The translations under genes and the position numbers were made by a program. Positions 25,325-32,134 of a stretch of 51,721 nt of DNA are shown in pieces; within the stretch, counting starts at the first letter, position 1, and every line of letters begins with the position of its first letter. The notes beneath the pieces are model-generated. The model saw only the letters and a list, made by a program, of their open reading frames with translations. It was not told the DNA's origin and did not search any database. Source of the DNA: Streptosporangiaceae bacterium (GTDB taxonomy: Bacteria > Actinomycetota > Actinomycetes > Streptosporangiales > Streptosporangiaceae); contig JASHQA010000297.1 of NCBI GenBank assembly GCA_030037785.1, positions 1 through 51,721 of the forward strand, read 5' to 3'.

Positions 25325-25428
25325 CTGTCGCAGACGACAGGATCCATCGGCCATCAGGCAGGGCGGCTAGTCGGCAAACTGACTTCGAGCCAGCGACCGA
25401 GCTAGCTTTCGGTGGGATCCACCACCGA
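25325..25428 (-). promoter_or_regulatory. Divergent crcB-like riboswitch candidate before PAP2 operon
   Basis: On the minus strand: P1 UCGGUG/CACCGA around GU-GGAUCC; a longer junction; P2 GCC/GGC; then CGAU-GGAUCC-U. The pseudoknot GGAUCC with GGAUCC is perfect. Positions 6 and 38 are G and C where the classical aptamer has A and U, a paired change. A CTGTCG/CGACAG hairpin follows but no clear ribosome site is covered. A TATGCT -10 box is upstream. Confidence 0.5.
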
Positions 25429-25604
25429 GTGGGCGCGCCACTGCCTTCAGCATAGATCACTTGCGGCCTCGTGCGTCGCTGGCAGCATGCCACCGCTTGC
25501 CGGTCCTGGACGAATCGATCTGCTGAGCCGCCCGGCGGGCGTCCCGGCGGGCGTCCCGCCGGGTTCTGGGCCGGACCGCGAAGTTCGGTTACGCTACACG
25601 CAGC

Positions 25605-25668
25605 GGCGGAGGGGCTCGCCGTAGTCTGCGGAGACGCCGCCAACGGTCCCTTGCCAGAGGGCAGGGAG
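25605..25668 (+). promoter_or_regulatory. Subtype II crcB-like riboswitch candidate before HTH gene
   Basis: GGCG-GA-GGGGCU-CGCC, P2 GCGG/CCGC, then CAAC-GGUCCC-U. CCCTTGCC pairs with GGCAGGG (one bulge) and hides the ribosome site GGGAGG. The start ATG itself lies inside a second small hairpin GGCGC-AAT-GCGCC (25672-25684). Confidence 0.75.
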
Positions 25669-25677
25669 GTTGGCGCA

Positions 25678-26590
25678 ATGCGCCCGAGCGGTGAAGTTTT
25701 TGGCTGCGCGCATGCCTTTTCCGCGGACTGGCGGCGCGGTGTTCCGAGCGATGAGATGACCGTCGTCGTCAGCCACCTTTACGTCTGTGAGGGACTATCC
25801 ACCTACCGGATCGGCGAGCTGGTCGGGATGAACCGGCAGCGGGTCCGGCGGCTGCTCGCTCACGCCAGAGTGCCGGTGAAGCCCAGGGGAGCCGGTCGGC
25901 GGCGACCACTGAGCGAGGAAGACGCGGTGGCCACCGACGCGATGGCGCGGCTCTACGTCGAGTCGGGTTTGAGTACGGTTCAGATCTCAGCGCTGACCGG
26001 CGTGCCGGACCGCACGGTGCGGGATCGGCTGCGGTCGCGCGGCGTGCGGATGAGAACCAGGGGACCGCTCAACCGGGAGGACCGGACGTCCGTGCCTGCC
26101 GACGCGATCGCCGAACTCTACGTTTCGGGTGGCCTGTCGGCGGCAGATGCGGGCCGAATGCTGGGCGTGTCCGGACAGATCGTGCTGCGCGCAGCGCATG
26201 ACGAAGGTCTTCCGGTTCGTGTCGGCGGGCCAGAACCCAGCAGCGGCCCGGCCGAGATCGAGCTCATTGACGCGCTCTACGCCGACCCGCTGGTTGCACA
26301 CGCGCTGGCGCGGCACTGCATCAAGCGCAGGCCCGCCGGCGGGCCGATCTGGCAGCGGTTCCCGGTCCCGGTGCGGGTGAGCCGTGAGCTGGCCATCGAG
26401 CTGTACGTCGGCTGCGGTCTGTCGGTACGTCACATCGAGCTGCTCACCGGCCAGCCGTCGCAGACGGTTCTGCACCTGCTCGAGGTTCAGGGAGTCGCTC
26501 GGCGCGTTCCGGGCGGCCGGTCGCCGTTTCTTCGCCGCTGGCGGGCTGGAACCGACGCTCGCGCTGGCGATACCGCCGACCGCGGGTTAG
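25678..26590 (+). CDS. Multi-HTH protein with unresolved 3' end
   Basis: This protein of about 300 residues has four repeated units of the form ELYVxxGLSxxxIxxLxGxxxxTVxxxL, each like the helix-turn-helix of small recombinases or Tra5-like regulators: YVCEGLSTYRIGELVGMNRQ, YVESGLSTVQISALTGVPDR, YVSGGLSAADAGRMLGVSGQ and YVGCGLSVRHIELLTGQPSQ. It should bind DNA. Its frame has no stop until 28053, running antisense through the whole next gene, which is improbable. The frame one step over stops at TAG 26590, forming TTAG with the opposite stop at 26587. A late frameshift, real or from sequencing, is the best explanation. Start: ATG 25678, 9 nt after GGGAGG. Confidence 0.65.
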
Positions 26591-27789
26591 GGGCGGGCTG
26601 GATAGCCGCCAAAGACGGCACCGTCGAGAAATGCGGCCGCGCGCCGCCAGGCTCCAAAGTCGCGGGCAGCGGCACCGCGGCCGCGGGCCGCCGCGGCGGC
26701 GTCGAACGCGTCGGAAAGCTCGCGGATCAGCCCGTCGGCAACCTCGACGGCTGCGTCGGCCAGCACGTGGCTGGCTCGCGGGTCGGTCGCCCGCAGCTGA
26801 AGGTGGTGGCGGACGCAGAGTGCTGGCCAGGAACCGGGCCGCCGCGCGGCCGTGACGTGGGTGAGGACGCCCTGCGCGGCATCCCGGCGGGCCCGGCACA
26901 CGGCGCACTCCTCGGTCGGAGGTCGGCGGCGTCGGCCTGTTCGCAGCCAGTGAACGGGTCCGGCGCCCAGCCGAGCTGCCACGCAATCGGCCTGCCAGTC
27001 CAGCAGGACACGCAGGTCGTGCCCGCCGCCGGTTGCCGTGGCCGCATCCGCGAGATGCGTGGCGCACAGCGTCCTGGCCGGATGCGGCCCGTCGCTCGCG
27101 AGGCCCGCCAGCCGGTCAAGCGCGTCCCGCTCGGCCTGCGCGCTCGCCAGGCACGGTGGGCAGGCCGTCGGCGTCGGGAGCCCGGTCTTAGGTACCGACC
27201 TGCGCAGCACGGCACGGGTTTCCGCGTCTGGATCGGTACCTGCGAGCCAGTCGAGATGAGCACCGCCAGCCGCAATCGAGTCCCGGAGTGTCTCGGTCAG
27301 CCACGCGACCGTTTCGCGTCGCCCGAGCGTGGCGCCCGCGGTAAGGTGCGGCAGGCACACCCCGCCGAGCTCCCGGCAGCGGTACATCGTCGCCGGGTCG
27401 GCCAGGCCCTCGATCAGCGTGTCGAGCGCCCGGCCTGCGGCCGCGGCGTCGTGCTCGCAAGCCGGGCACGACGCGAGCCGGTCGGCGCGCCCCGCCAGCC
27501 GGTCCCTGGCTCCTCGCACCACGTACCGGTACACGGCAGTCATCCGGACGGCAGCGCCCGGCTGGCTCAGCAGTCGGCGCGTATGCGTCGCGCACGGGCC
27601 CAGGCAGGCGCACAGGCGAGTGATCGTGTCTGGTTGCGCGTGTCCTTCGAGCGCGAACCAGCGCAGGTAGCGGTCGCTAGCCTCGGCCCAGTACCGGCAC
27701 ACCGGGCAGCCGGGCGCCGTGAGCAGGTCCGCCGCGTCGTACAGGGTGAGGACCGACGGCCCGCGCGGCATCGGGGTGGCGGCCGGCAC
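26587..27789 (-). CDS. Protein with four CxxC/CxxH modules, fluoride-island
   Basis: This 400-aa soluble protein has four repeats of a CxxC pair followed 35-60 residues later by CxxH: CPVCRYWAEA with CATHTRRLL, CPACEHD with CLPHLTAG, CPPCLASAQ with CATHLADA, and CAVCRARRD with CVRHHLQL. The same module occurs twice at the C-terminus of the dynamin-like protein at 11280. Each could hold a metal, probably zinc (inference from ligand spacing). The function is unknown; a direct partner role with the dynamin is possible. It begins (GTG 27789) 24 nt after the 94-aa gene, so it is probably in the same riboswitch-controlled operon. Confidence 0.75.
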   Translation of the reverse strand: MPAATPMPRGPSVLTLYDAADLLTAPGCPVCRYWAEASDRYLRWFALEGHAQPDTITRLCACLGPCATHTRRLLSQPGAAVRMTAVYRYVVRGARDRLAGRADRLASCPACEHDAAAAGRALDTLIEGLADPATMYRCRELGGVCLPHLTAGATLGRRETVAWLTETLRDSIAAGGAHLDWLAGTDPDAETRAVLRRSVPKTGLPTPTACPPCLASAQAERDALDRLAGLASDGPHPARTLCATHLADAATATGGGHDLRVLLDWQADCVAARLGAGPVHWLRTGRRRRPPTEECAVCRARRDAAQGVLTHVTAARRPGSWPALCVRHHLQLRATDPRASHVLADAAVEVADGLIRELSDAFDAAAAARGRGAAARDFGAWRRAAAFLDGAVFGGYPARP

Positions 27790-27813
27790 GCTAGCCGTCC
27801 GCCCGGCCGGGTG

Positions 27814-28098
27814 TCACGGTCCGATCCGGGTGAGGTCCGGCGACAGCAGGTCGAGCAGCCTGCTGCACGGCCACGAGGCTCGCCTGCGCTCGGTCTCCGC
27901 GGTGGTCTCTTCCAGGCTGGCGGCCCAGTCGTCTTGCTGACCGTGCCAGCGAGGGCAGCGATCCTGCAGCGGGCAGTCGCTCCGAGCCGGATGACCGCGC
28001 GGACGGCAGCGAGGCTGGCGGCCCGACCGGAACGCCCGCAGCGATCGCCATAGCAGAAGAACCTCGTGCTCGCTCACCCTGGACATGACTGCCGTCAC
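27814..28098 (-). CDS. 94-aa protein of unknown function under subtype II riboswitch
   Basis: The family is not recognised. There is a short helical start (SEHEVLLLWRSLRAF), then a basic region with CPLQDRCPRWHG, then a Glu-rich helix and a hydrophobic end (SRLLDLLSPDL). The CxxxxxC plus His could bind metal. GTG 28098 lies just after the riboswitch; ATG 28086 is an alternative start. It is the first gene of a likely two-gene unit with the four-module CxxC/CxxH protein. Confidence 0.6.
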   Translation of the reverse strand: MTAVMSRVSEHEVLLLWRSLRAFRSGRQPRCRPRGHPARSDCPLQDRCPRWHGQQDDWAASLEETTAETERRRASWPCSRLLDLLSPDLTRIGP

Positions 28099-28109
28099 CG
28101 CCTGTTCGC

Positions 28110-28160
28110 GGATAGGGACCGTCAGCGGCGGCTACCGCGCTTCGGGCGAGCCCCTTCGCC
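28110..28160 (-). promoter_or_regulatory. Subtype II crcB-like riboswitch candidate before 94-aa gene
   Basis: On the minus strand: GGCG-AA-GGGGCU-CGCC, short junction, P2 GCG/CGC, then UGAC-GGUCCC-U. It has A6 and U38 as in the classical aptamer but A7 and C41 as in the other subtype II copies, so it links the two groups. CCGC/GCGG near the start may cover a weak ribosome site. Confidence 0.75.
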
Positions 28161-28216
28161 GGGCAGTAAGTCTGGCAACGGCGGTGCCCAGCGGTCAAGG
28201 CCGCGCTGGCCGCCCC

Positions 28217-28245
28217 TTGTCGTGCAGCCGCTCCGCCGGCACAAT
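28217..28245 (+). promoter_or_regulatory. Promoter of universal stress protein gene
   Basis: TTGTCG (28217-28222) and CACAAT (28240-28245) are 17 nt apart, and the predicted start coincides with P1 of the aptamer at 28252. It faces the opposite promoter of the 94-aa gene. Confidence 0.5.
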
Positions 28246-28251
28246 GACGAT

Positions 28252-28325
28252 GGCGATGAGGCCCGCCGTAACCGCGAAACGAGACTCGCTGATGGCCTCT
28301 GCCTGGTAACCGAGTGGAGGCAGAC
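28252..28325 (+). promoter_or_regulatory. Fluoride riboswitch (crcB RNA), classical type, before universal stress protein
   Basis: P1 GGCG/CGCC around AU-GAGGCC; P2 GCGA/TCGC; then UGAU-GGCCUC-U. The pseudoknot GAGGCC with GGCCUC is perfect. CTGCCT pairs with AGGCAG and hides GGAGG, the ribosome site of GTG 28329. Confidence 0.9.
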
Positions 28326-28328
28326 ACG

Positions 28329-28781
28329 GTGCGGACCGTTGGCCCGTTCCGCCGGGTCCTGGTGGGCTTCGACGGCTCGCCGGACGCGGCGGAAGCTCTC
28401 GGCGTGGCCGCCGCCGTCGCAGCGCACGACGGCGGCGGCCACGTAGTCGCGCTCTGCGTCGTTCCGCAGGCACTGCCTGCGGAAGACAACGGCCAGGATG
28501 GACAGACCGCTGGGTTGCAGCGCCAGGCCGAAGCGATCTTCGGCGAGCTGGCACGCAGTCAGCGGCCCGTTCACCCAGTCCGGATGACTGTCCAGATGGT
28601 CTACTCCGACCACGACAGCCCCGGTCAGGTCGTGACTGCCTACGCCGAGGAGCACGGGTTCGACATCCTCGTGCTCGGTCGGCACGGTGACGGCGCGCGG
28701 CGGAAGAGTCGGCTCGGCCGAGTTGCTGACCGAGCGGCCCAGGATTGCTCGGTGCCGGTCCTGCTGCTGAGTGCTCGGTGA
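28329..28781 (+). CDS. Universal stress protein (UspA family)
   Basis: This 150-aa single-domain Usp has RRVLVGFDGSPDAAEAL at the start, DILVLGRHGDGARRKSRLG and CSVPVLLLSAR at the end. The GxxGx9G arrangement suggests nucleotide binding. GGAGG with 8 nt spacing selects GTG 28329; the ORF track start 28314 begins inside the riboswitch. Usp proteins respond to many stresses without a single known reaction. It is followed by about 130 nt to the next riboswitch, so it is probably transcribed alone. Confidence 0.87.
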   Translation: MRTVGPFRRVLVGFDGSPDAAEALGVAAAVAAHDGGGHVVALCVVPQALPAEDNGQDGQTAGLQRQAEAIFGELARSQRPVHPVRMTVQMVYSDHDSPGQVVTAYAEEHGFDILVLGRHGDGARRKSRLGRVADRAAQDCSVPVLLLSAR

Positions 28782-28896
28782 GCCGACGGGCTCGGTGCCG
28801 CGACCGCGGTCCGCGGCGTGGTCCTGAGGCCGGTCACGGTCACGCGACGCGCGGTCACGACACGCATAACGGGTACCACGCCCCAGACGTGATGTG

Positions 28897-28902
28897 TATG
28901 CT
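28897..28902 (+). promoter_or_regulatory. -10 box TATGCT for Ehr2 riboswitch
   Basis: TATGCT lies 8 nt before P1 of the Ehr2 riboswitch. The same hexamer or TATGAT precedes several other aptamers in the window. No good -35 is seen. Confidence 0.4.
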
Positions 28903-28910
28903 GGCCAGCA

Positions 28911-28992
28911 CGCGATGAGGCTCGCGTAGGCGTCAGGGCTCTTCCTGGCTGATGGCCTCTACCTGCACGGTTTCGTGCCGCCCAGGTGGAGG
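28911..28992 (+). promoter_or_regulatory. Fluoride riboswitch (crcB RNA), classical type, before Ehr2 operon
   Basis: P1 CGCG/CGCG around AU-GAGGCU; P2 CAGG/CCTG; then UGAU-GGCCUC-U. CCTCTACCTG pairs over ten positions with CAGGTGGAGG, closing over an inner hairpin GCACG-GTTT-CGTGC and hiding the ribosome site. It is the same switch as before Ehr1 but without a leader ORF. Confidence 0.9.
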
Positions 28993-29000
28993 TCTTGCTG

Positions 29001-29951
29001 TTGTCTGCTGTCCTTGCCCAGGTTCTGCAGAGCCTGGTGGTGCTTCTTGGCGCGCCGCTGTATGCGGGCGTGCTGGCCAGGGCCGAGGCCGTCGTCGAGT
29101 CCAAGCGCGGTCCGAGTGTGCTGCAGCCCTACCGCGATCTCGCCAAGCTGCTGCGCAAGGGCAGCGCGACGAGCGACCAGGCGTCCTGGGTCTTCGCGGT
29201 CACGCCGTTCGTGACGTTCGCCTGCTACCTGACGGTGTCGGTCATCGTCCCCGTGATCACCAACACGCCGCTGCCGCTGGCGTTCCTCGCCGACCTGATC
29301 GGCGGCGCGTTCGTGCTCGCGCTGGCCAGCTTCATGACGTCGCTCGCGGGGCTGGATACCGGCAGCCCGTATGGCGGCCTCGGCGCGAGCCGGGCGAGCT
29401 GGGTGGGCAGCATGGCTGAGCCGGCCCTGGTGCTGGTGTTCTTCACCGTGGGGGCGGTGTCGGCGTCTGACAACCCGTACCTGATGAACCACGCGATCGC
29501 CGGTTCTCCGTATGCGCTGGTGCTGCCCACGCATCTGCTCGGGCTGCTGGCGTTCTTCATGATCGTGCTGGTGGAGAGCGGCCGGATTCCCATCGACAGT
29601 CACGGCGGCACGACCGAGATCTCCATGATCGAAGAGAGCCGGGTGCTTGAGTACTCCGGCCGGGCTTACGCGCTGATGAAGTGGGGCAGCTGGATGAAGC
29701 TCTTCCTGCTGTCGTCGATCTTCATGAACGTGTTCGTGCTGCCGTGGGGCCTTGGGAACGGGGCGGACCTGCTCTCGGTCGTGGTCGGCATCGCCGCCCT
29801 CGCGGGGAAGCTGGCGCTCTGTGGCCTCGCGATCATCGTCATCGACACCTCGTTCGCCAAGCTGCGGTTCTTCCGGATCGCTGAGTTCCTCGGCGCCGCG
29901 TTCCTGCTGGCGCTCGTGGGCGTCGCGACCTCCTACGTGATCGGGGCGTGA
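29001..29951 (+). CDS. Ehr2 membrane anchor subunit, HyfC/HycD/NuoH-like
   Basis: This 316-aa polytopic protein is paralogous to 2469-3431. It has RGPSVLQPYRDLAKLLRK near residue 40 and ESGRIPIDSHGGTTEISMIE later. The ORF track starts at GTG 28986, but that codon overlaps the GGTGGAGG ribosome site; TTG 29001 is 8 nt downstream of GGAGG and gives an N-terminus like the Ehr1 copy. Expression is directly under the riboswitch. It ends 3 nt before the HyfE-like start. Confidence 0.85.
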   Translation: MSAVLAQVLQSLVVLLGAPLYAGVLARAEAVVESKRGPSVLQPYRDLAKLLRKGSATSDQASWVFAVTPFVTFACYLTVSVIVPVITNTPLPLAFLADLIGGAFVLALASFMTSLAGLDTGSPYGGLGASRASWVGSMAEPALVLVFFTVGAVSASDNPYLMNHAIAGSPYALVLPTHLLGLLAFFMIVLVESGRIPIDSHGGTTEISMIEESRVLEYSGRAYALMKWGSWMKLFLLSSIFMNVFVLPWGLGNGADLLSVVVGIAALAGKLALCGLAIIVIDTSFAKLRFFRIAEFLGAAFLLALVGVATSYVIGA

Positions 29952-29954
29952 GGC

Positions 29955-30629
29955 GTGCAGAACCTGTCGGCGACCAGCGTGCCGGGCGTGCTGCTCGACT
30001 TGTCGGGCGTGGTCATCCTGCTGCTTGCCTTCGCCTGCCTCGGGTCCAAGCTGTTCAACCGGTACGTCGCGTACTACGGCGCTCAGTCGGTGGTGCTGTC
30101 GTTCGCGGCCGCCGTGGCCGCGCAGGAGTTCGGCAGCGTGGAGCTGTGGGTCCTGGCCGCGGCGACGCTGGTGATCAAGGGCATCGGGATTCCGCTGGCT
30201 GCGCGTCGGCTGCTGATCCGCAGGCTCGACCTCAAGCGTGACGCGGCGCTGTCGACCGGCCTGTCCACCTCGCTGATCGCCGGCGGCGGCCTGACCGCGT
30301 TCGCCTACCTGGTCACCCGGCCGCAGCTACTCCCGCACGGGCTGGTCGCCGCCGCGGTGGTGCCGCTGTCCACCGCGGTGATCCTGCTCGGCGCGCTCTC
30401 GATGGTGGTCCGCAGGCACACGGTCGCCCAGCTCGTCGGCTGGCTGATCGTCGAGAACGGCGTGTTCCTCGGTGCGATCACGCTCGTCGCTACGTTCCCG
30501 TTCATCGTCGAGGCGGGGATCTTCCTCGACGTCGTGGCCGGGGTGCTGATCATGCTCGTGTTCGTTTCTGGTCTCACCCGTGAGCTCGCGAGCGCGAGCG
30601 CCGCCGAGCTGAGGGAGTTGCAGGGATGA
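29955..30629 (+). CDS. Ehr2 subunit, HyfE/NuoK-like
   Basis: This 224-aa membrane protein corresponds to 3431-4189. It has AYYGAQSVVLSFAAA near residue 40, VIKGIGIPLAARRLL, and the late helix IVENGVFLGAITLV with the buried Glu. The linker is shorter than in the Ehr1 copy and lacks the Ser/Gly insertion. GTG 29955 starts it and its stop overlaps the HyfF-like ATG by 4 nt. Confidence 0.82.
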   Translation: MQNLSATSVPGVLLDLSGVVILLLAFACLGSKLFNRYVAYYGAQSVVLSFAAAVAAQEFGSVELWVLAAATLVIKGIGIPLAARRLLIRRLDLKRDAALSTGLSTSLIAGGGLTAFAYLVTRPQLLPHGLVAAAVVPLSTAVILLGALSMVVRRHTVAQLVGWLIVENGVFLGAITLVATFPFIVEAGIFLDVVAGVLIMLVFVSGLTRELASASAAELRELQG

Positions 30630-32134
30630 CGATCGTGGCATACGTGCTGGTCGCCGGGCCGCTGGCTGGCACCGTCGCGGCGGCAGCGGGCGCGCGGGCG
30701 CGGACCGCCGGCTGGGTGAGCGCGGCCGGCGCGTGCGTCACGCTGGCTGCTGCAGTCTGGCTCGCGGTCGGACAGCTGCACCGCGCCCCGCTGCGCGGCC
30801 TCGGCGGCTTCCTGTACATCGACTCGCTCAGCTGCTTCTTCCTGCTCACCGTCGCGGTGGTGATTGTGCTGGCCGCCACCGGATCGGTGGGTTACGTGTC
30901 GGCCGAGGAGGCTGCGGGCCGGTTGTCGCGCTTCCAGGTCCGGCTCTACTACGTCTTCTTCGGCCTGTTCGGCGGGCTGATGCTGGCGGCGCTGGAGACT
31001 GGCAACCTCGGCCTGCTGTTCGTGCTCATCGAGGCGAGCACGCTGGCCAGCGCCGCGCTGGTCGGGCTTGAGGGCAGGGCCAGCTCGCTCGAGGCGGCGT
31101 GGAAGTACGTCATCATCAGCTCGCTCGGCGTCACGATCGCGCTCGCGGGCACGCTGTTCCTGTTCTACTCGGCAACCGCCTTGCATCTGCCCGCCGACCT
31201 GCGGCTGACCTGGCCGTATCTGTACGCGCACGCGAGCGCGCTCGCACCGGCGAGCCTGCGCCTGGGGTTCCTGCTCGCCGTCGTCGGCTACGGCACCAAG
31301 GTCGGGCTGGCGCCGATGCACACCTGGCTGCCGGACGCGCACGCCGAGGCGCCCAGCCCGGCGAGCGCGATGTTGTCGGCTGCGCTGCTCAACACCGGCA
31401 TGTACGCGATCATCAGGTTCCTGGCCATCGCCAGGGTCGGGCTAGGCGCGGAGTTCCCGCGCGTCGTGCTGCTGGTGTTCGACTTCCTGTCGGTCGTCAT
31501 CGGCGTGCTGTTCATGGTGCGGAGAGGCCCGGCGGGCGGTCGTCCTCCCGGCGTGAACATCAAGCGCCTGTTCGCGTACTCGTCGGTCGAGCACATGGGC
31601 ATCATCGCGGTCGCGCTCGGCTTCGGCGGCGTGCTGGGCCTGTACGGTGCGCTGCTGCACACGCTCAACCACGCGATCGCCAAGGCGGTGCTGTTCCTGA
31701 CCAGCGGCGACGTCGCGCTCCGGTACCGGACCAGAGACTCGGCTGGGGTGCGTGGTCTGCTCGCCGCGGTCCCGGTCACCGGCGCGGCGCTGCTGGTCGG
31801 GTCGGTCGCCGTGCTGGGCTCGCCGCCGTTCGGCCTGTTCTTGTCCGAGTTCACGATCGTGCGTGCTGGCTTCGCTAGCGCCAGCCCGGCGCTGCCGCTG
31901 CTGCTGCTGGTCTTGCTCGCGATCGCGTTCGTGGCGTTCGCGCGGATCACCACCGGCATGAGCACGGGCGAGACGGAGTCGGCCGGACCACTAGCGAGTC
32001 CGTACAGCGGCCGCGCGGTGGCACTGACGGCGGTGCTCCCGGTGGCCGTCGGCCTGGTCGCGCTGCTGGTGCTCGGCCTCTGGATCCCGGCCGGGCTCGG
32101 CACGCTCATCAGTCACTCGATCACGGTGCTGTGA
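30626..32134 (+). CDS. Ehr2 antiporter-like subunit, HyfF/NuoN-L type
   Basis: This 502-aa protein has about 14 helices. Ion-path residues are present: Glu in FVLIEASTLASAALVG, Lys in VGYGTKVGLAPMHTWLPDAH and the loop AYSSVEHMGIIAVA. It is closely similar in plan to the Ehr1 copy at 4193. An extra short insertion RRGPAGGRPPGVN comes before the IKRLFAYSS helix. Translation is coupled at both ends (ATGA before, TGATG after). Confidence 0.87.
   Translation: MTIVAYVLVAGPLAGTVAAAAGARARTAGWVSAAGACVTLAAAVWLAVGQLHRAPLRGLGGFLYIDSLSCFFLLTVAVVIVLAATGSVGYVSAEEAAGRLSRFQVRLYYVFFGLFGGLMLAALETGNLGLLFVLIEASTLASAALVGLEGRASSLEAAWKYVIISSLGVTIALAGTLFLFYSATALHLPADLRLTWPYLYAHASALAPASLRLGFLLAVVGYGTKVGLAPMHTWLPDAHAEAPSPASAMLSAALLNTGMYAIIRFLAIARVGLGAEFPRVVLLVFDFLSVVIGVLFMVRRGPAGGRPPGVNIKRLFAYSSVEHMGIIAVALGFGGVLGLYGALLHTLNHAIAKAVLFLTSGDVALRYRTRDSAGVRGLLAAVPVTGAALLVGSVAVLGSPPFGLFLSEFTIVRAGFASASPALPLLLLVLLAIAFVAFARITTGMSTGETESAGPLASPYSGRAVALTAVLPVAVGLVALLVLGLWIPAGLGTLISHSITVL

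Noticed and set aside
26620-28053. C-terminal 480 residues of the 860-aa HTH frame
   Set aside because: Antisense to a gene with four regular CxxC/CxxH repeats; the residues have no HTH pattern, so the extension is taken as open by chance.
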